Positions 38,777 through 47,449 of a stretch of DNA of 64,000 bases are shown here, piece after piece. The stretch's first letter is position 1. Every line of letters begins with the position of its first letter. Source of the DNA: Mycetocola spongiae. Its GTDB lineage: Bacteria > Actinomycetota > Actinomycetes > Actinomycetales > Microbacteriaceae. The stretch covers positions 2,108,001 through 2,172,000 of the forward strand of contig NZ_CP080203.1 in the NCBI RefSeq assembly GCF_020424085.1. Reading direction: 5' to 3'. A program made the translations under genes and the position numbers. Under the pieces are notes generated by a model. It worked only from the letters and a program-made list of their open reading frames with translations. It ran no database searches and had not been told where the DNA came from.

Positions 38777-40402
38777 TCAGCGACGCACGATGCGACGGAT
38801 GATCTTTCGGGCGGGCCCGAAGACGGTGGAAAGCTCCCGGGCCCGCAAAACCCAGAGGAAAAGAAAATAGGTGAGGGCGGTCGCGGCACCGGCCACACAC
38901 ATCGTGATGATGGCGGCGAGCGTGGAGCCCATGCCCCAGCCCGCGATATTCAACCCGCCCATCAGGACCACGCTGACCATACCCACGATAAACGCCGGGA
39001 TCGCGGAGAACGAGAAGATCGACATGCTGTTCAGGATCTGCTGTACATCGAGCCCGTGCAGGCGGCGACGCAGCAGGAAAAACGCCAGGAAGGCCTGGGC
39101 CGTGCCGGCGATGGACTGCGAGAGCGCCACACCAAAGGTGGTGATATTTTCCGGGAGCAGCAGCGATGCCGTGGCCAGGAGGCTGAACAGCACCACCTGG
39201 AACAGGGTGAAGAAGAACGGTGTGCGGGTATCCCCCAGCGCATAAAACGTGCGCTGCAGCACAAACAGGAAACAGAACGGCACAAGACCCACCGCATAGC
39301 CGATGATGACCCAGCCCAGCGCCCCCGGCGACGGGGTGAAGACCCGGGCAAAGGGGAACGCCACGGCCAGCAGCACGGCCGCGGAGAGCACGATGAGCAT
39401 ACTGACATTGCGCAGGGCCGCCGATACGTCCTGCTTCAACGACTCCAGGTTTTTGGTGGCGGCATGCTCGGCCATCCGCGTGAAATACGCGGTGGTCAGC
39501 GAGACCGCCAAGACCGAGTGCGGAAGCATAAAAATAAGCCAGGCATTCTGCATCACCGCGACCGAGGCATTACCGTCACCCGAGACCGAGTTAGCCACCT
39601 GCGATTGGACGATACCGGCCACAAACGTGAGCATGATCATGCCGAAGGTCCAGCCGGCGAGCTGGCCCGTCTCGGCCAGACCCACGCCGCGCCAATCAAA
39701 ATCGAGGCGGAACTTCAGGCCCAGGCGGCCCCAATAGCGGAACAGCACCAGCGCCTGAGCGGCCACACCCAGCGTGGCCGTGCCCGCGAGCACCGCGATC
39801 ATCAGGGGATCAAAATCGGCCGCCGTGCGCAGGCCATCGGGATCGGCCCCGAAGGCGCCGATGAAAATAAACAGACCCGCGATGGCCACCACGTTATTAA
39901 GCGCGGGAGACCACGTGAACGGGCCAAAAAGCTTATGGGCGTTCAGGATCTCGCCCACAACCGAATACAGGCCATAAAAGAACAGCTGGGGAATACACCA
40001 CAGCGCAAAGGCCACCGTGAGGGCCTGCTTTTGTTCCGGGAAATTTGCGTAGATCCGCACCAGAAGCGGCGCGCAGGCCAGGGCCACCAGGGTGGCGGCC
40101 GTGAGCACGCTCAGCGTGATCGTGATGAGCTTATTGATATACGCCTGGCCACGATCCAGCTGCATCGCGGCCTTCACGATCTGCGGCACCAGAATCGCGC
40201 TGAGCACACCGCCCGCGATGATCGTGAAGATGGTATTTGGCAGCTGATTGGCGGTACCAAAGGCATCGCCGATGCTGGTCAGACCGATCGTCTGTGCCAG
40301 CAGGATGGCCTTCACAAATCCGAGGATGCGCGACACCATCGTGCCCGAGGCGAGGAACGCGCTCGCGCGCCCAATCCCCGGAATAGAAACCGCTTTAGCC
40401 AT
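38777..40402 (-). CDS. murJ: Lipid II flippase MurJ
   Basis: 541 residues, about 14 membrane helices of the MviN/MurJ type (GFVKAILLAQTIGLTSIGDAF, PNTIFTIIAGGVLSAILVP). It flips lipid II to the outer face for RodA/PBP use. It ends shortly after the last helix and has no cytoplasmic pseudokinase tail, unlike the long mycobacterial protein. The start at MAKAVSIPG overlaps the end of the upstream gene by 8 bases and has no ribosome site, so translation is probably coupled. Confidence 0.94.
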   Translation of the reverse strand: MAKAVSIPGIGRASAFLASGTMVSRILGFVKAILLAQTIGLTSIGDAFGTANQLPNTIFTIIAGGVLSAILVPQIVKAAMQLDRGQAYINKLITITLSVLTAATLVALACAPLLVRIYANFPEQKQALTVAFALWCIPQLFFYGLYSVVGEILNAHKLFGPFTWSPALNNVVAIAGLFIFIGAFGADPDGLRTAADFDPLMIAVLAGTATLGVAAQALVLFRYWGRLGLKFRLDFDWRGVGLAETGQLAGWTFGMIMLTFVAGIVQSQVANSVSGDGNASVAVMQNAWLIFMLPHSVLAVSLTTAYFTRMAEHAATKNLESLKQDVSAALRNVSMLIVLSAAVLLAVAFPFARVFTPSPGALGWVIIGYAVGLVPFCFLFVLQRTFYALGDTRTPFFFTLFQVVLFSLLATASLLLPENITTFGVALSQSIAGTAQAFLAFFLLRRRLHGLDVQQILNSMSIFSFSAIPAFIVGMVSVVLMGGLNIAGWGMGSTLAAIITMCVAGAATALTYFLFLWVLRARELSTVFGPARKIIRRIVRR

Positions 40403-42548
40403 TGAGGGAAGTACTTTCTGCCGGGTCGGCGGGGAGCGTCTCGGGCGAGCGGCGGGCACGCCGGCGCTTCAGGATGGTTCGGGTCAGGCCGCCACCGAGG
40501 AGGAGAACAACCAGACCGATCAGGACGGAGGCACCGATAATCTCCCAATCGGCGCGCACATTTACCGGCACCGAGGTATCGGCACCCAGATTTACCCCGG
40601 TCGGGCCGTAGAGACCCAGGGCCAGGACGCTCTGGCCGTTGCCGATGCGGGCACGCACGGGAACCGAATACTTCACGGTAGTGGAGGCGGGAATGAGCTT
40701 GGTGAGCTCGTTATCCAGGGACAGCCGCAGGTTATCGCTCTCGATCCGCAGCGTCACGCGGGCCGGATAAGGCAGGTTATTGCGCACTGAAAATCCGAGC
40801 GTGGACTGCCAGCTGACCATATTAAACTGCTCGGTCGTGGCGAGGGTGATCGAGGATAGCGTGGTGCGGGTGGCCTCGTTATGAATCGTCACGGCCTCCT
40901 GCCAGCGCTCGGGAGAACCGGCCCAGGACACCGAAAATAGCGAGCCGAGCTGGGCCTGCTCCTTGCCCACCAGCATTTCGGGCTGCTCCAGGACATCGGC
41001 AAAACGGGTGATCGATTCCAGATCCGTGGTGAGCTGCTTTCCGAGCGTGACCCGATCCGCGGGAGCCACCGAGGGAATCAGCGAGCCCGAGGAGGACTCC
41101 TGATCGAGCACGGCAGCGAGCGATATAACCGTGGACTCGGGCAGCTCGTTTAGCGTGGCGAGGGCCGTATCCAGGCCCGCTACCCGATCCACCCAGCCGC
41201 GATCCAGAGCCACCAGATGGCGGTGCGACTCGGCGCCGGACTCCCGCGCCATCGCCGCAAAGATTCGGCGCAGATCCGCGGAGGCCCGGGCGCTGCGCTC
41301 CGGGGACTGCCCGGAGGCCACCTCGGTGAGCAACCGGGTCAGGGCGGTGTCGTTTACCAGGACCGAGCGGTCGCCGAGGGTGCGCAGGGAGCCCGGGGTG
41401 GTGAGCTCGCTGCTCGCGACCTGGCCGGTTTCCAGAATGGTCGTGGAGACCCCGGAGGCCGCAAAAACACCCAGATCGGCGGCGGAAGTGGTATTTGCCG
41501 TGGGCCATAGCAGGCCCGAAATCGACGCGGGCCAGGCCGTTAACTCCCCGAGGGTGGGCAGGCGAGGCTCCTCGGCGGTGGTGGGCTCGGGGGAGGGCTC
41601 GGACTGCGCGGTCGGTGCGGTCTCGGCGAAATTTTCGGCGGCGACGCCGTAGAGCAGCGAGGCGGGGGCATTTAGCACGGGGAGGCCGGACTGGGCCTGC
41701 AGGCTGCCATCGGCATCCCCGTATTGCAGCAGGAAACTCTCATTGGGGGAATCCTGGAGGCGCTGCAGCCATGCGCGCGCGGATTCCGGGGCGGCGCTGC
41801 CAAGAACCCGGATGGAGGCGAGGATCATCGGATCGATCGCGAGGGTCACGGCCCGGCCGGTGGACTCATCCAGCTGGCGGGTGAGCACACCCCCCGGCGC
41901 CGTCCACTGCGCGAGTGATTCCGAGGGGATGAGCCCATCGCCGCTCGTGGGTACCGTGATCGGCACCACCAGGGCCACCCCCACCGGGGCCGGAATATCG
42001 CCGGTATCAAAAAGAATCGAGGAACGATCCTCGGCGGTGACATCGCCCCCGCGATAATAGGCGCGCACCGGATAATTACCGTACTGGCTATAGAGCCCCA
42101 GCTGATCGGCCGTGAGCGTGACCGGGGGCACACCATAGGATGCCCCCGGGGCCAGCTCGGGCACGGAAACCGAATCGAGTGCGCCGGGCAGGCGCAGGTC
42201 GCTCGCGCCGCTCAGCCAGCCGTCGAGGATCTTGCGCGTGGACAGGGGGCGATCGCTTGAGCTGAGTGTGGCGCGGCCCGCCGGCAGGGTCTCGGCGGTG
42301 GTATTGGTGATGGTGGAGGTAAACGTGATTTCCCCGCCGGGGGCCAAAACATCCAGCGAACCGCTGAGCGTGATGGTGGGCTTTACCTCAACCGTGGCGG
42401 GCTCCAGACGCACCACAGGAGTGCCGACACCGGTCTGACTGGTTAGTGCGGCGGCGGGTCCGGCCGCGGGCACCAGCAACAGCCCCACCACGGCGCTAGC
42501 GGCGGCGATCAGGGTCCGCAGCGGCGGAAGGATCCGTGTTTTCGTCAT
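40395..42548 (-). CDS. DUF6049-type secreted/membrane-anchored protein
   Basis: 717 residues from ATG at 42548 (MTKTRILPPLRT), with a signal peptide (hydrophobic to about 36, ending near PAAA), a long outside region rich in Thr/Ser, and a C-terminal membrane helix (about 680-700) with a basic tail. Location directly upstream of murJ is that of the actinobacterial gene often annotated DUF6049. Function unknown; a cell-wall role is inferred from context. An in-frame GTG at 42578 is an alternative start with GGGAG upstream. A 12-codon frame overlaps the ATG (see 42545-42583). Confidence 0.88.
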   Translation of the reverse strand: MTKTRILPPLRTLIAAASAVVGLLLVPAAGPAAALTSQTGVGTPVVRLEPATVEVKPTITLSGSLDVLAPGGEITFTSTITNTTAETLPAGRATLSSSDRPLSTRKILDGWLSGASDLRLPGALDSVSVPELAPGASYGVPPVTLTADQLGLYSQYGNYPVRAYYRGGDVTAEDRSSILFDTGDIPAPVGVALVVPITVPTSGDGLIPSESLAQWTAPGGVLTRQLDESTGRAVTLAIDPMILASIRVLGSAAPESARAWLQRLQDSPNESFLLQYGDADGSLQAQSGLPVLNAPASLLYGVAAENFAETAPTAQSEPSPEPTTAEEPRLPTLGELTAWPASISGLLWPTANTTSAADLGVFAASGVSTTILETGQVASSELTTPGSLRTLGDRSVLVNDTALTRLLTEVASGQSPERSARASADLRRIFAAMARESGAESHRHLVALDRGWVDRVAGLDTALATLNELPESTVISLAAVLDQESSSGSLIPSVAPADRVTLGKQLTTDLESITRFADVLEQPEMLVGKEQAQLGSLFSVSWAGSPERWQEAVTIHNEATRTTLSSITLATTEQFNMVSWQSTLGFSVRNNLPYPARVTLRIESDNLRLSLDNELTKLIPASTTVKYSVPVRARIGNGQSVLALGLYGPTGVNLGADTSVPVNVRADWEIIGASVLIGLVVLLLGGGLTRTILKRRRARRSPETLPADPAESTSLNG

Positions 42549-42583
42549 AGGTAGTGTGTGGTGTGCATGAGGGCACACAGCAT
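42545..42583 (-). CDS. Candidate 12-residue leader peptide ahead of the DUF6049 gene
   Basis: ATG CTG TGT GCC ... CTA TGA encodes MLCALMHTTHYL. Its stop overlaps the ATG of the DUF6049 gene (ATGA). A TAGAAT box lies 8 bases before its ATG, so a leaderless start on this codon is plausible. Whether it is translated is unknown. Confidence 0.4.
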   Translation of the reverse strand: MLCALMHTTHYL

Positions 42584-42591
42584 AACTCCCG

Positions 42592-42597
42592 ATTCTA
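42592..42597 (-). promoter_or_regulatory. Candidate -10 box (TAGAAT) of the DUF6049-murJ-trx run
   Basis: Minus-strand TAGAAT, then 8 bases to the first ATG (the small upstream frame). Same class of signal as at crgA and the sortase. Confidence 0.5.
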
Positions 42598-42654
42598 GGC
42601 GTTAAGCCTGGGTGTGTGCGGTGCGCCGCTCCGCGGCGGCGGAGCCGGGTGCGC

Positions 42655-43008
42655 TCAGGACCCCAGATCTCCCATCAGGTGCCAGACGGTGCGGGTGAGA
42701 TCGGGGTGGCGCAGGCCGATCTCGCGCAGCACCTCGCGCTCCAATTGGTCGGCATCGCGACGGTGCTCGGCGGCATTCTCGCGGCTGCTGCGCGAGGCGA
42801 GTCGGGCGAGCAAATACTGGGCCGTCAGCCCGCGCTCCTCGATCGCCTCGGCACGCAGCTCCTGAACCACCAGCTCGTCGATCGTGGGGAGCTCGGCCAA
42901 AAAATCGTGTGGGTCCTCCCCGGCGCGGCAACGGTTCTCGATCAGAACCGAACGTTCCAGGGTGGCGTCGCGCCTGAGTCGTGCCAGGTCGAGGGAGGTG
43001 ATGCCCAT
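42655..43008 (-). CDS. Hypothetical protein
   Basis: 117 residues starting MGITSLDLARLRRDATLERSV, with AAGGAG 8 bases before the ATG at 43008. It is soluble, helical and highly charged (EERGLTAQYLLARLASRSSRE, EREVLREIGLRHPDL), with no cysteine-rich or membrane part. I do not recognise a family. It lies in the same direction as DUF6049-murJ and faces the divergent Nudix gene. In mycobacteria the neighbouring position holds a tRNA nucleotidyltransferase gene, which is absent here. Confidence 0.7.
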   Translation of the reverse strand: MGITSLDLARLRRDATLERSVLIENRCRAGEDPHDFLAELPTIDELVVQELRAEAIEERGLTAQYLLARLASRSSRENAAEHRRDADQLEREVLREIGLRHPDLTRTVWHLMGDLGS

Positions 43009-43108
43009 CGTGACCGCTCCTTCCGCGGGAGATAAACCGGGGCGCGGCCGGGATGCCGGAAGTGCCCCCTCAAGGGTACGCGCTTCGCGGGGTTCCCGCG
43101 CGCCGCGA

Positions 43109-43114
43109 TACCCT
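43109..43114 (+). promoter_or_regulatory. Candidate -10 box (TACCCT) of leaderless Nudix transcript
   Basis: TACCCT, six bases, then ATG at 43121. No ribosome site is visible. Confidence 0.55.
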
Positions 43115-43120
43115 AAACCC

Positions 43121-43624
43121 ATGGCTCATCCCGAGGTTTGTGTGTGTTTTATTCTGCGTGACGGCCCCCGCGGCCGCGAGGTGCTGCTCGGGCTTAAGCT
43201 GCGCGGGCTGGGCGCCGGAAAAATGGTGGCACCCGGAGGCAAGCTGGAGCCCGGGGAGACCCCCGAGGCGGCGGTCATCCGCGAGGTGGCCGAGGAGAGT
43301 GGGCTGGTGGTGGCGGCGGGCGACCTGCGCGCGTGCGGCGTGAACCGCTATGCCTTCCCGCATCGCCCCGAGTGGAGCCAGGTGTCCTGGGTATTTAGCA
43401 CCGACGTATTCTCCGGCGAGGCCACCCACTCCGATGAGCTGGAACTGCGGTGGGTACCCGTGGCGGAGATTCCCTTTGACCTGATGTGGGACGATGCCCG
43501 GCTCTGGCTGCCCGGTGTGCTCGCGGGCGGCAGCGTGGACGAGGACTTTGAATTTGGCGCGGACGCGGCCACCGTGGTGGGGCGCGGCGGACGCCCGCTT
43601 GAGGACCCGACACACTCGCAGTAA
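43121..43624 (+). CDS. Nudix hydrolase, 8-oxo-dGTPase-like
   Basis: 167 residues. The Nudix box runs through GGKLEPGETPEAAVIREVAEE SGL at about 39-62 with all conserved glutamates. The neighbourhood LRWVPVAEIPFDLMWDD, with WDD near residue 126, recalls MTH1/MutT-type enzymes acting on oxidised purine nucleotides. Start at 43121 is fixed by the family N-terminus and the TACCCT box six bases upstream; the longer reading frame runs back through the opposing hypothetical gene. Confidence 0.9.
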   Translation: MAHPEVCVCFILRDGPRGREVLLGLKLRGLGAGKMVAPGGKLEPGETPEAAVIREVAEESGLVVAAGDLRACGVNRYAFPHRPEWSQVSWVFSTDVFSGEATHSDELELRWVPVAEIPFDLMWDDARLWLPGVLAGGSVDEDFEFGADAATVVGRGGRPLEDPTHSQ

Positions 43625-43683
43625 CCCCCGCATCCGGTTTCGGTGGTGAGCGCGGCGCGAAAAAATGCCGTTGAATAGGGGGC

Positions 43684-45201
43684 GTGAATAAGAACCGCCT
43701 GAGTGACCTCGTCTCCGATCTCGACGCCGCCGATTACCGGGAACCGCGCCTCGCGGAACTCTGGGGCCCGGCCGCCGCGGATGCCCTCACCCGGGCCAAT
43801 CGCCTCCCCGCGCGCCGCGTCCTCGCCGCCGCCCGGATCGAGCCCCTCGCGACGCTTGCGCAACTCTTCCTCGTAGGCGATGCCGTGGGCGTGGACGCAC
43901 TCGCGGAGGCCCTCCCCCGGTTTGGGGTTGAGGGTGCCGTGGACGCCGGGCTGGTGGCCGTGGAGGGCGACCGCGCCCGCGCCCGCGTGGACCTGCGCCC
44001 CTATGCGTTTGTGGATGCACTGGGTGAACAGAACTGGTGGCTCGTCTCGGACCTCGGCGAGATGGTCCGCGGCGGCGCGCTGGGCGAGGGCCACGTGGTG
44101 GGAATCGGCGGGGCCGGCCGCACGCTGGCCGGGCTGATCATTCCCGAACCGATGGGGCTCGCGCTGGACCTCGGGACCGGGTGTGGCATCCAGGCGCTGC
44201 ATCTTGCGCGCTTTGCCGAGCGCGTGATCGCCACCGATATCTCCGAGCGCGCGCTGGAGATGGCCGCGTTTAACGCCGCGCTTAACGGCGTGGAAAATAT
44301 CGAGTTTCGGCTCGGCAGCCTCTTTGAGCCCGTGGCCGGCGAGACCTTTGATCGCATCGTATCCAATCCGCCGTTTGTGATCACCCCCCGGATGGACGGG
44401 GTCCCCACCTATGAATATCGCGACGGCGGGCTTGAGGGCGACGCGATCGTGGCGGCCATGATGACCCAGGCCCCGCGCCACCTGGCCCCCGGCGGAATCG
44501 CGCAGATGCTTGGCAACTGGGAGTATCGCGGGGAGCTGGACGCCTTTGATCGCATCCGGGGCTGGCTCGACGCCGGCGTGGATGCGTGGATCGTGGAGCG
44601 CGAGCGCCAGGACCCCGTGCGCTATGCCGAGACCTGGATCCGCGATGGCGGCACCGTGCCCGGCACCGCCGCATTTGAGGAGCTGGCCACCGCATGGCTG
44701 GATGATTTTGAACATCGCGGCGTGACAGGAGTGGGCTTTGGCTATGTTTTCCTGCGCCGCGCGACCGGGGACCTGCCGATCTGGCGGCGCTTTGAGCGCG
44801 TGGACTCGCGCGTGGTGGGTGGGCTGGGTGGCCACGTCGCCCAGGTGGTGGCGGCCCGGGACTGGCAGGCTGCGCGCACCGATGCCGAGCTGGCCGCCGA
44901 ATCGCTCCTGGTGAGCGGGGATGTCACCGAGGAGCGCCATTATTGGCCCGGATCCGAGGATCCCTCCGTGATGATCCTGCACCAGGGCGCGGGCTTTAGC
45001 CGTTCCGTGGACCTGGATACCGGGCTCGCGGCGATCGTGGGGGCGAGCGATGGGACCCTGCCGGCCGGGGTGCTGGTGGGGGCGATCGCCCAGCTGTTGG
45101 AGGTGGACGAGGCGGCCCTCGCGGCCGAGCTTCTCCCGCGCCTGCGCGAGCTGCTCGACGAGGGCTTCCTGGTGCCCGCGGAGTTTAATAGCGCGTCCTA
45201 G
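43684..45201 (+). CDS. Class I SAM-dependent methyltransferase (HemK/PrmC-like core)
   Basis: 505 residues from GTG. An N-terminal domain of ~130 residues (DUF7059-like) precedes a methyltransferase fold with LDLGTGCGIQALHLA near 161-175 and NPPFVITPR near 229. The NPPF motif is used by enzymes that methylate planar amide or base nitrogens. A long C-terminal domain follows (about 330-505). Substrate unknown. It stands alone between a Nudix gene and convergent recQ. Confidence 0.9.
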   Translation: MNKNRLSDLVSDLDAADYREPRLAELWGPAAADALTRANRLPARRVLAAARIEPLATLAQLFLVGDAVGVDALAEALPRFGVEGAVDAGLVAVEGDRARARVDLRPYAFVDALGEQNWWLVSDLGEMVRGGALGEGHVVGIGGAGRTLAGLIIPEPMGLALDLGTGCGIQALHLARFAERVIATDISERALEMAAFNAALNGVENIEFRLGSLFEPVAGETFDRIVSNPPFVITPRMDGVPTYEYRDGGLEGDAIVAAMMTQAPRHLAPGGIAQMLGNWEYRGELDAFDRIRGWLDAGVDAWIVERERQDPVRYAETWIRDGGTVPGTAAFEELATAWLDDFEHRGVTGVGFGYVFLRRATGDLPIWRRFERVDSRVVGGLGGHVAQVVAARDWQAARTDAELAAESLLVSGDVTEERHYWPGSEDPSVMILHQGAGFSRSVDLDTGLAAIVGASDGTLPAGVLVGAIAQLLEVDEAALAAELLPRLRELLDEGFLVPAEFNSAS

Positions 45202-45209
45202 GACGCGAG

Positions 45210-45241
45210 CCCACACCCGTTTATGTGGTTACGGATGTGGG
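45210..45241. terminator. Weak stem-loop between convergent methyltransferase and recQ
   Basis: CCCACA...TGTGGG with an inner CCGT/ACGG pair and a 10-base loop. No T run; only a possible bidirectional terminator. Confidence 0.4.
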
Positions 45242-45259
45242 TGACTTCCCCGGGGCGGC

Positions 45260-47389
45260 CTAAGCCGTGAGCGCGAGGGCAAACGGAAGCACGCTACCCG
45301 CGCCCGCGCGGCGCAGCAGGCCACCCGCCACGGTGATGGTCCAGCGGCTATCCACCCGATCGTCTACCAGCAGGATGGGCCGGCCGCGATACTCCTCGAG
45401 GGCCGCGGCGAGCTCGGGACCCAGAGTGAAGCCGTCCCAGACCGAGGCCAACCGATAGCCGCTATTTCCGCCCGAGGAACCGCGCGGGCCCTCGCCCAGC
45501 AGATCCAGGGACCCCAGATACGGGAGCCGACCCACGCGGGACAGGCCGCGCGCCACCGAGTCCACCAGCAGCGGATGCGAGCGCGAGGGAAGGGATACCA
45601 CCGCGGCCGGACGCTCCGCCCAACCCCACTCCGCGAGCACCCGCACGCTGGCGCCCAGCAGGCCCTCGGAGACCGGGGCATCCGGGGTGCCCGGGGCAAA
45701 AAGCTCACGCAGGGTATTGCCCCAGCCCAGATCCGTGAGGCGCGCCACCGCGCGGCCCGGCTCGAGGCGCAGGGACTCGGGAATCTTGCCGCGCACGGGC
45801 GAGCCATCCAGCAGGACGCCGAGCTGATCGGCCCCCGTGGGCCACTGCCGGCGCGGCTCGATCTCGACCGACACCCGATCCAGTGAGGCCGCCGCAACCC
45901 CCGCGGCCTCGGCCGCAACATCGCTCGGATACCAGGCCTGTGTGCAGCGATCGCAGCGGCCACACGGGGCGGCCGTGGCATCGTCAAGATCGCGCTGAAG
46001 CGTTTCCATGCGGCAGCCCGGGCCGCGCTGATAATCGATCATCGACTGCTGCTCATCCAGGCGTGCGCGCCGAATCCGATCGTAGCGCGGGGCGTCATAG
46101 TGCCACGGCGCACCCGTGGCCACCCAGCCGCCCTCGACCCGGCGCACCGCGCCGTCCACATCCAGCACCTTAAGCAGCAGCTCCAGCGGCGAACGCCGGA
46201 TATTTACCCGCGCCTCGAGGGCCGGGGTGGACAGGGGGCGGTCAAAATCTAGTGCCGCGAGCACGGCCTCGGCGCGGGCCTCATCGGGCATTGACGCGGT
46301 GGCAAAATAATGCCAGATCTCGCGATCCTCCGAGCCGGGAAGAAGCAGGACATCGGCGCTATCGGTGCCGCGGCCCGCGCGACCAACCTGCTGATAATAG
46401 GCCACGGGCGAGGAGGGGGCACCGAGGTGCACCACAAAGCCCAGATCGGGCTTATCAAAACCCATGCCCAGCGCGCTCGTGGCCACGAGCGCCTTCAGCT
46501 GATTATTTTTTAGGAGCAGCTCGGATTCCTCGCGCTCATCGGTATCCGTGCGACCCGTATACGCCCGCACGTTATGCCCCGCCTCGCGTAGCAGCCGCGC
46601 GGTATCCTCCGCGGCCGAGACCGTGAGGGTATAGATGATGCCCGAACCGGTGAGATCACCGAGGTGGCTCAGCAGCCAGCCCAGCCGGGCGCGGGAATCG
46701 GCGAGATCCAATACCCCCAGCCGCAGGGAGCGGCGCGCGAGGGAGCCGCGGATGGTGACCACCCCGGCCTCGTCCACACTCAGCTGCTCCTCGATATCGG
46801 TGACCACGCGGGCATTGGCCGTGGCGGTGGTGGCCAGGACGGGCAGATCCTCCGGGAGCGAGCGGATGAGCTCGGCCAGGCGGCGATAATCGGGACGGAA
46901 ATCGTGGCCCCAATCGGAAATACAGTGGGCCTCATCGATTACCAGCATGCCGATCCGCGACATCAGCTCGGGCAGCTGCTCATCCCGGAAGCGCGGGTTA
47001 TTCAGGCGCTCGGGCGAGACCAGCAGCACGTCTACCTCATCGGCCGCGAGGGCCGCGCGCGCACTCTCCCACTCGTGGGCATTGGCCGAGTTAATGGCCA
47101 CCGCGCGCACTCCCGCCCGCGCGGCCGCGGAGACCTGATCGCGCATGAGCGAGAGCAGGGGCGAGACCAGCAGCGTGGGGCCGGCACCGCGCCGGCGCAG
47201 CAGCAGCGTGGCGATGAAATAGACCGCGGATTTTCCCCAACCCGTGCGCTGCACCACGAGGGCCCGCCGGCGCTGCTCCACCAGCGTGGAGATGGCCTCG
47301 TATTGGCCGTCGTGGAATTGTGCGCCGGGAACCCCGGTGAGGTCGGCCAGAATGGCCAGGGCATCAAGCTGCGTCTGCGAGGAGGACAT
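45260..47389 (-). CDS. recQ: RecQ-family ATP-dependent DNA helicase with C-terminal phosphoribosyltransferase-like domain
   Basis: 709 residues. Helicase motifs: TGWGKS near 49-54, DEAH in LVIDEAHCISDWGHDFRP, TTATAN and the motif VI text YYQQVGRAGRG. A zinc-binding cluster follows (CRMETLQRD...CGRCDRC). The last ~120 residues resemble a type I phosphoribosyltransferase, with the ribose-phosphate loop pattern ILLVDDRVDSRWT. This fusion is seen in actinobacterial RecQ-like proteins; its role is not established. Start chosen at MSSSQTQ. Confidence 0.92.
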   Translation of the reverse strand: MSSSQTQLDALAILADLTGVPGAQFHDGQYEAISTLVEQRRRALVVQRTGWGKSAVYFIATLLLRRRGAGPTLLVSPLLSLMRDQVSAAARAGVRAVAINSANAHEWESARAALAADEVDVLLVSPERLNNPRFRDEQLPELMSRIGMLVIDEAHCISDWGHDFRPDYRRLAELIRSLPEDLPVLATTATANARVVTDIEEQLSVDEAGVVTIRGSLARRSLRLGVLDLADSRARLGWLLSHLGDLTGSGIIYTLTVSAAEDTARLLREAGHNVRAYTGRTDTDEREESELLLKNNQLKALVATSALGMGFDKPDLGFVVHLGAPSSPVAYYQQVGRAGRGTDSADVLLLPGSEDREIWHYFATASMPDEARAEAVLAALDFDRPLSTPALEARVNIRRSPLELLLKVLDVDGAVRRVEGGWVATGAPWHYDAPRYDRIRRARLDEQQSMIDYQRGPGCRMETLQRDLDDATAAPCGRCDRCTQAWYPSDVAAEAAGVAAASLDRVSVEIEPRRQWPTGADQLGVLLDGSPVRGKIPESLRLEPGRAVARLTDLGWGNTLRELFAPGTPDAPVSEGLLGASVRVLAEWGWAERPAAVVSLPSRSHPLLVDSVARGLSRVGRLPYLGSLDLLGEGPRGSSGGNSGYRLASVWDGFTLGPELAAALEEYRGRPILLVDDRVDSRWTITVAGGLLRRAGAGSVLPFALALTA

Positions 47390-47449
47390 ACCCCCAGTCT
47401 CGCAGGATCCGCCGACGTTTATCGGGCCGCCCACACCCGCGTCGCCCGG

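Noticed and set aside
43348-45216. 622-codon frame opposite the methyltransferase
   Set aside because: Antisense shadow; the plus-strand methyltransferase has clear motifs.
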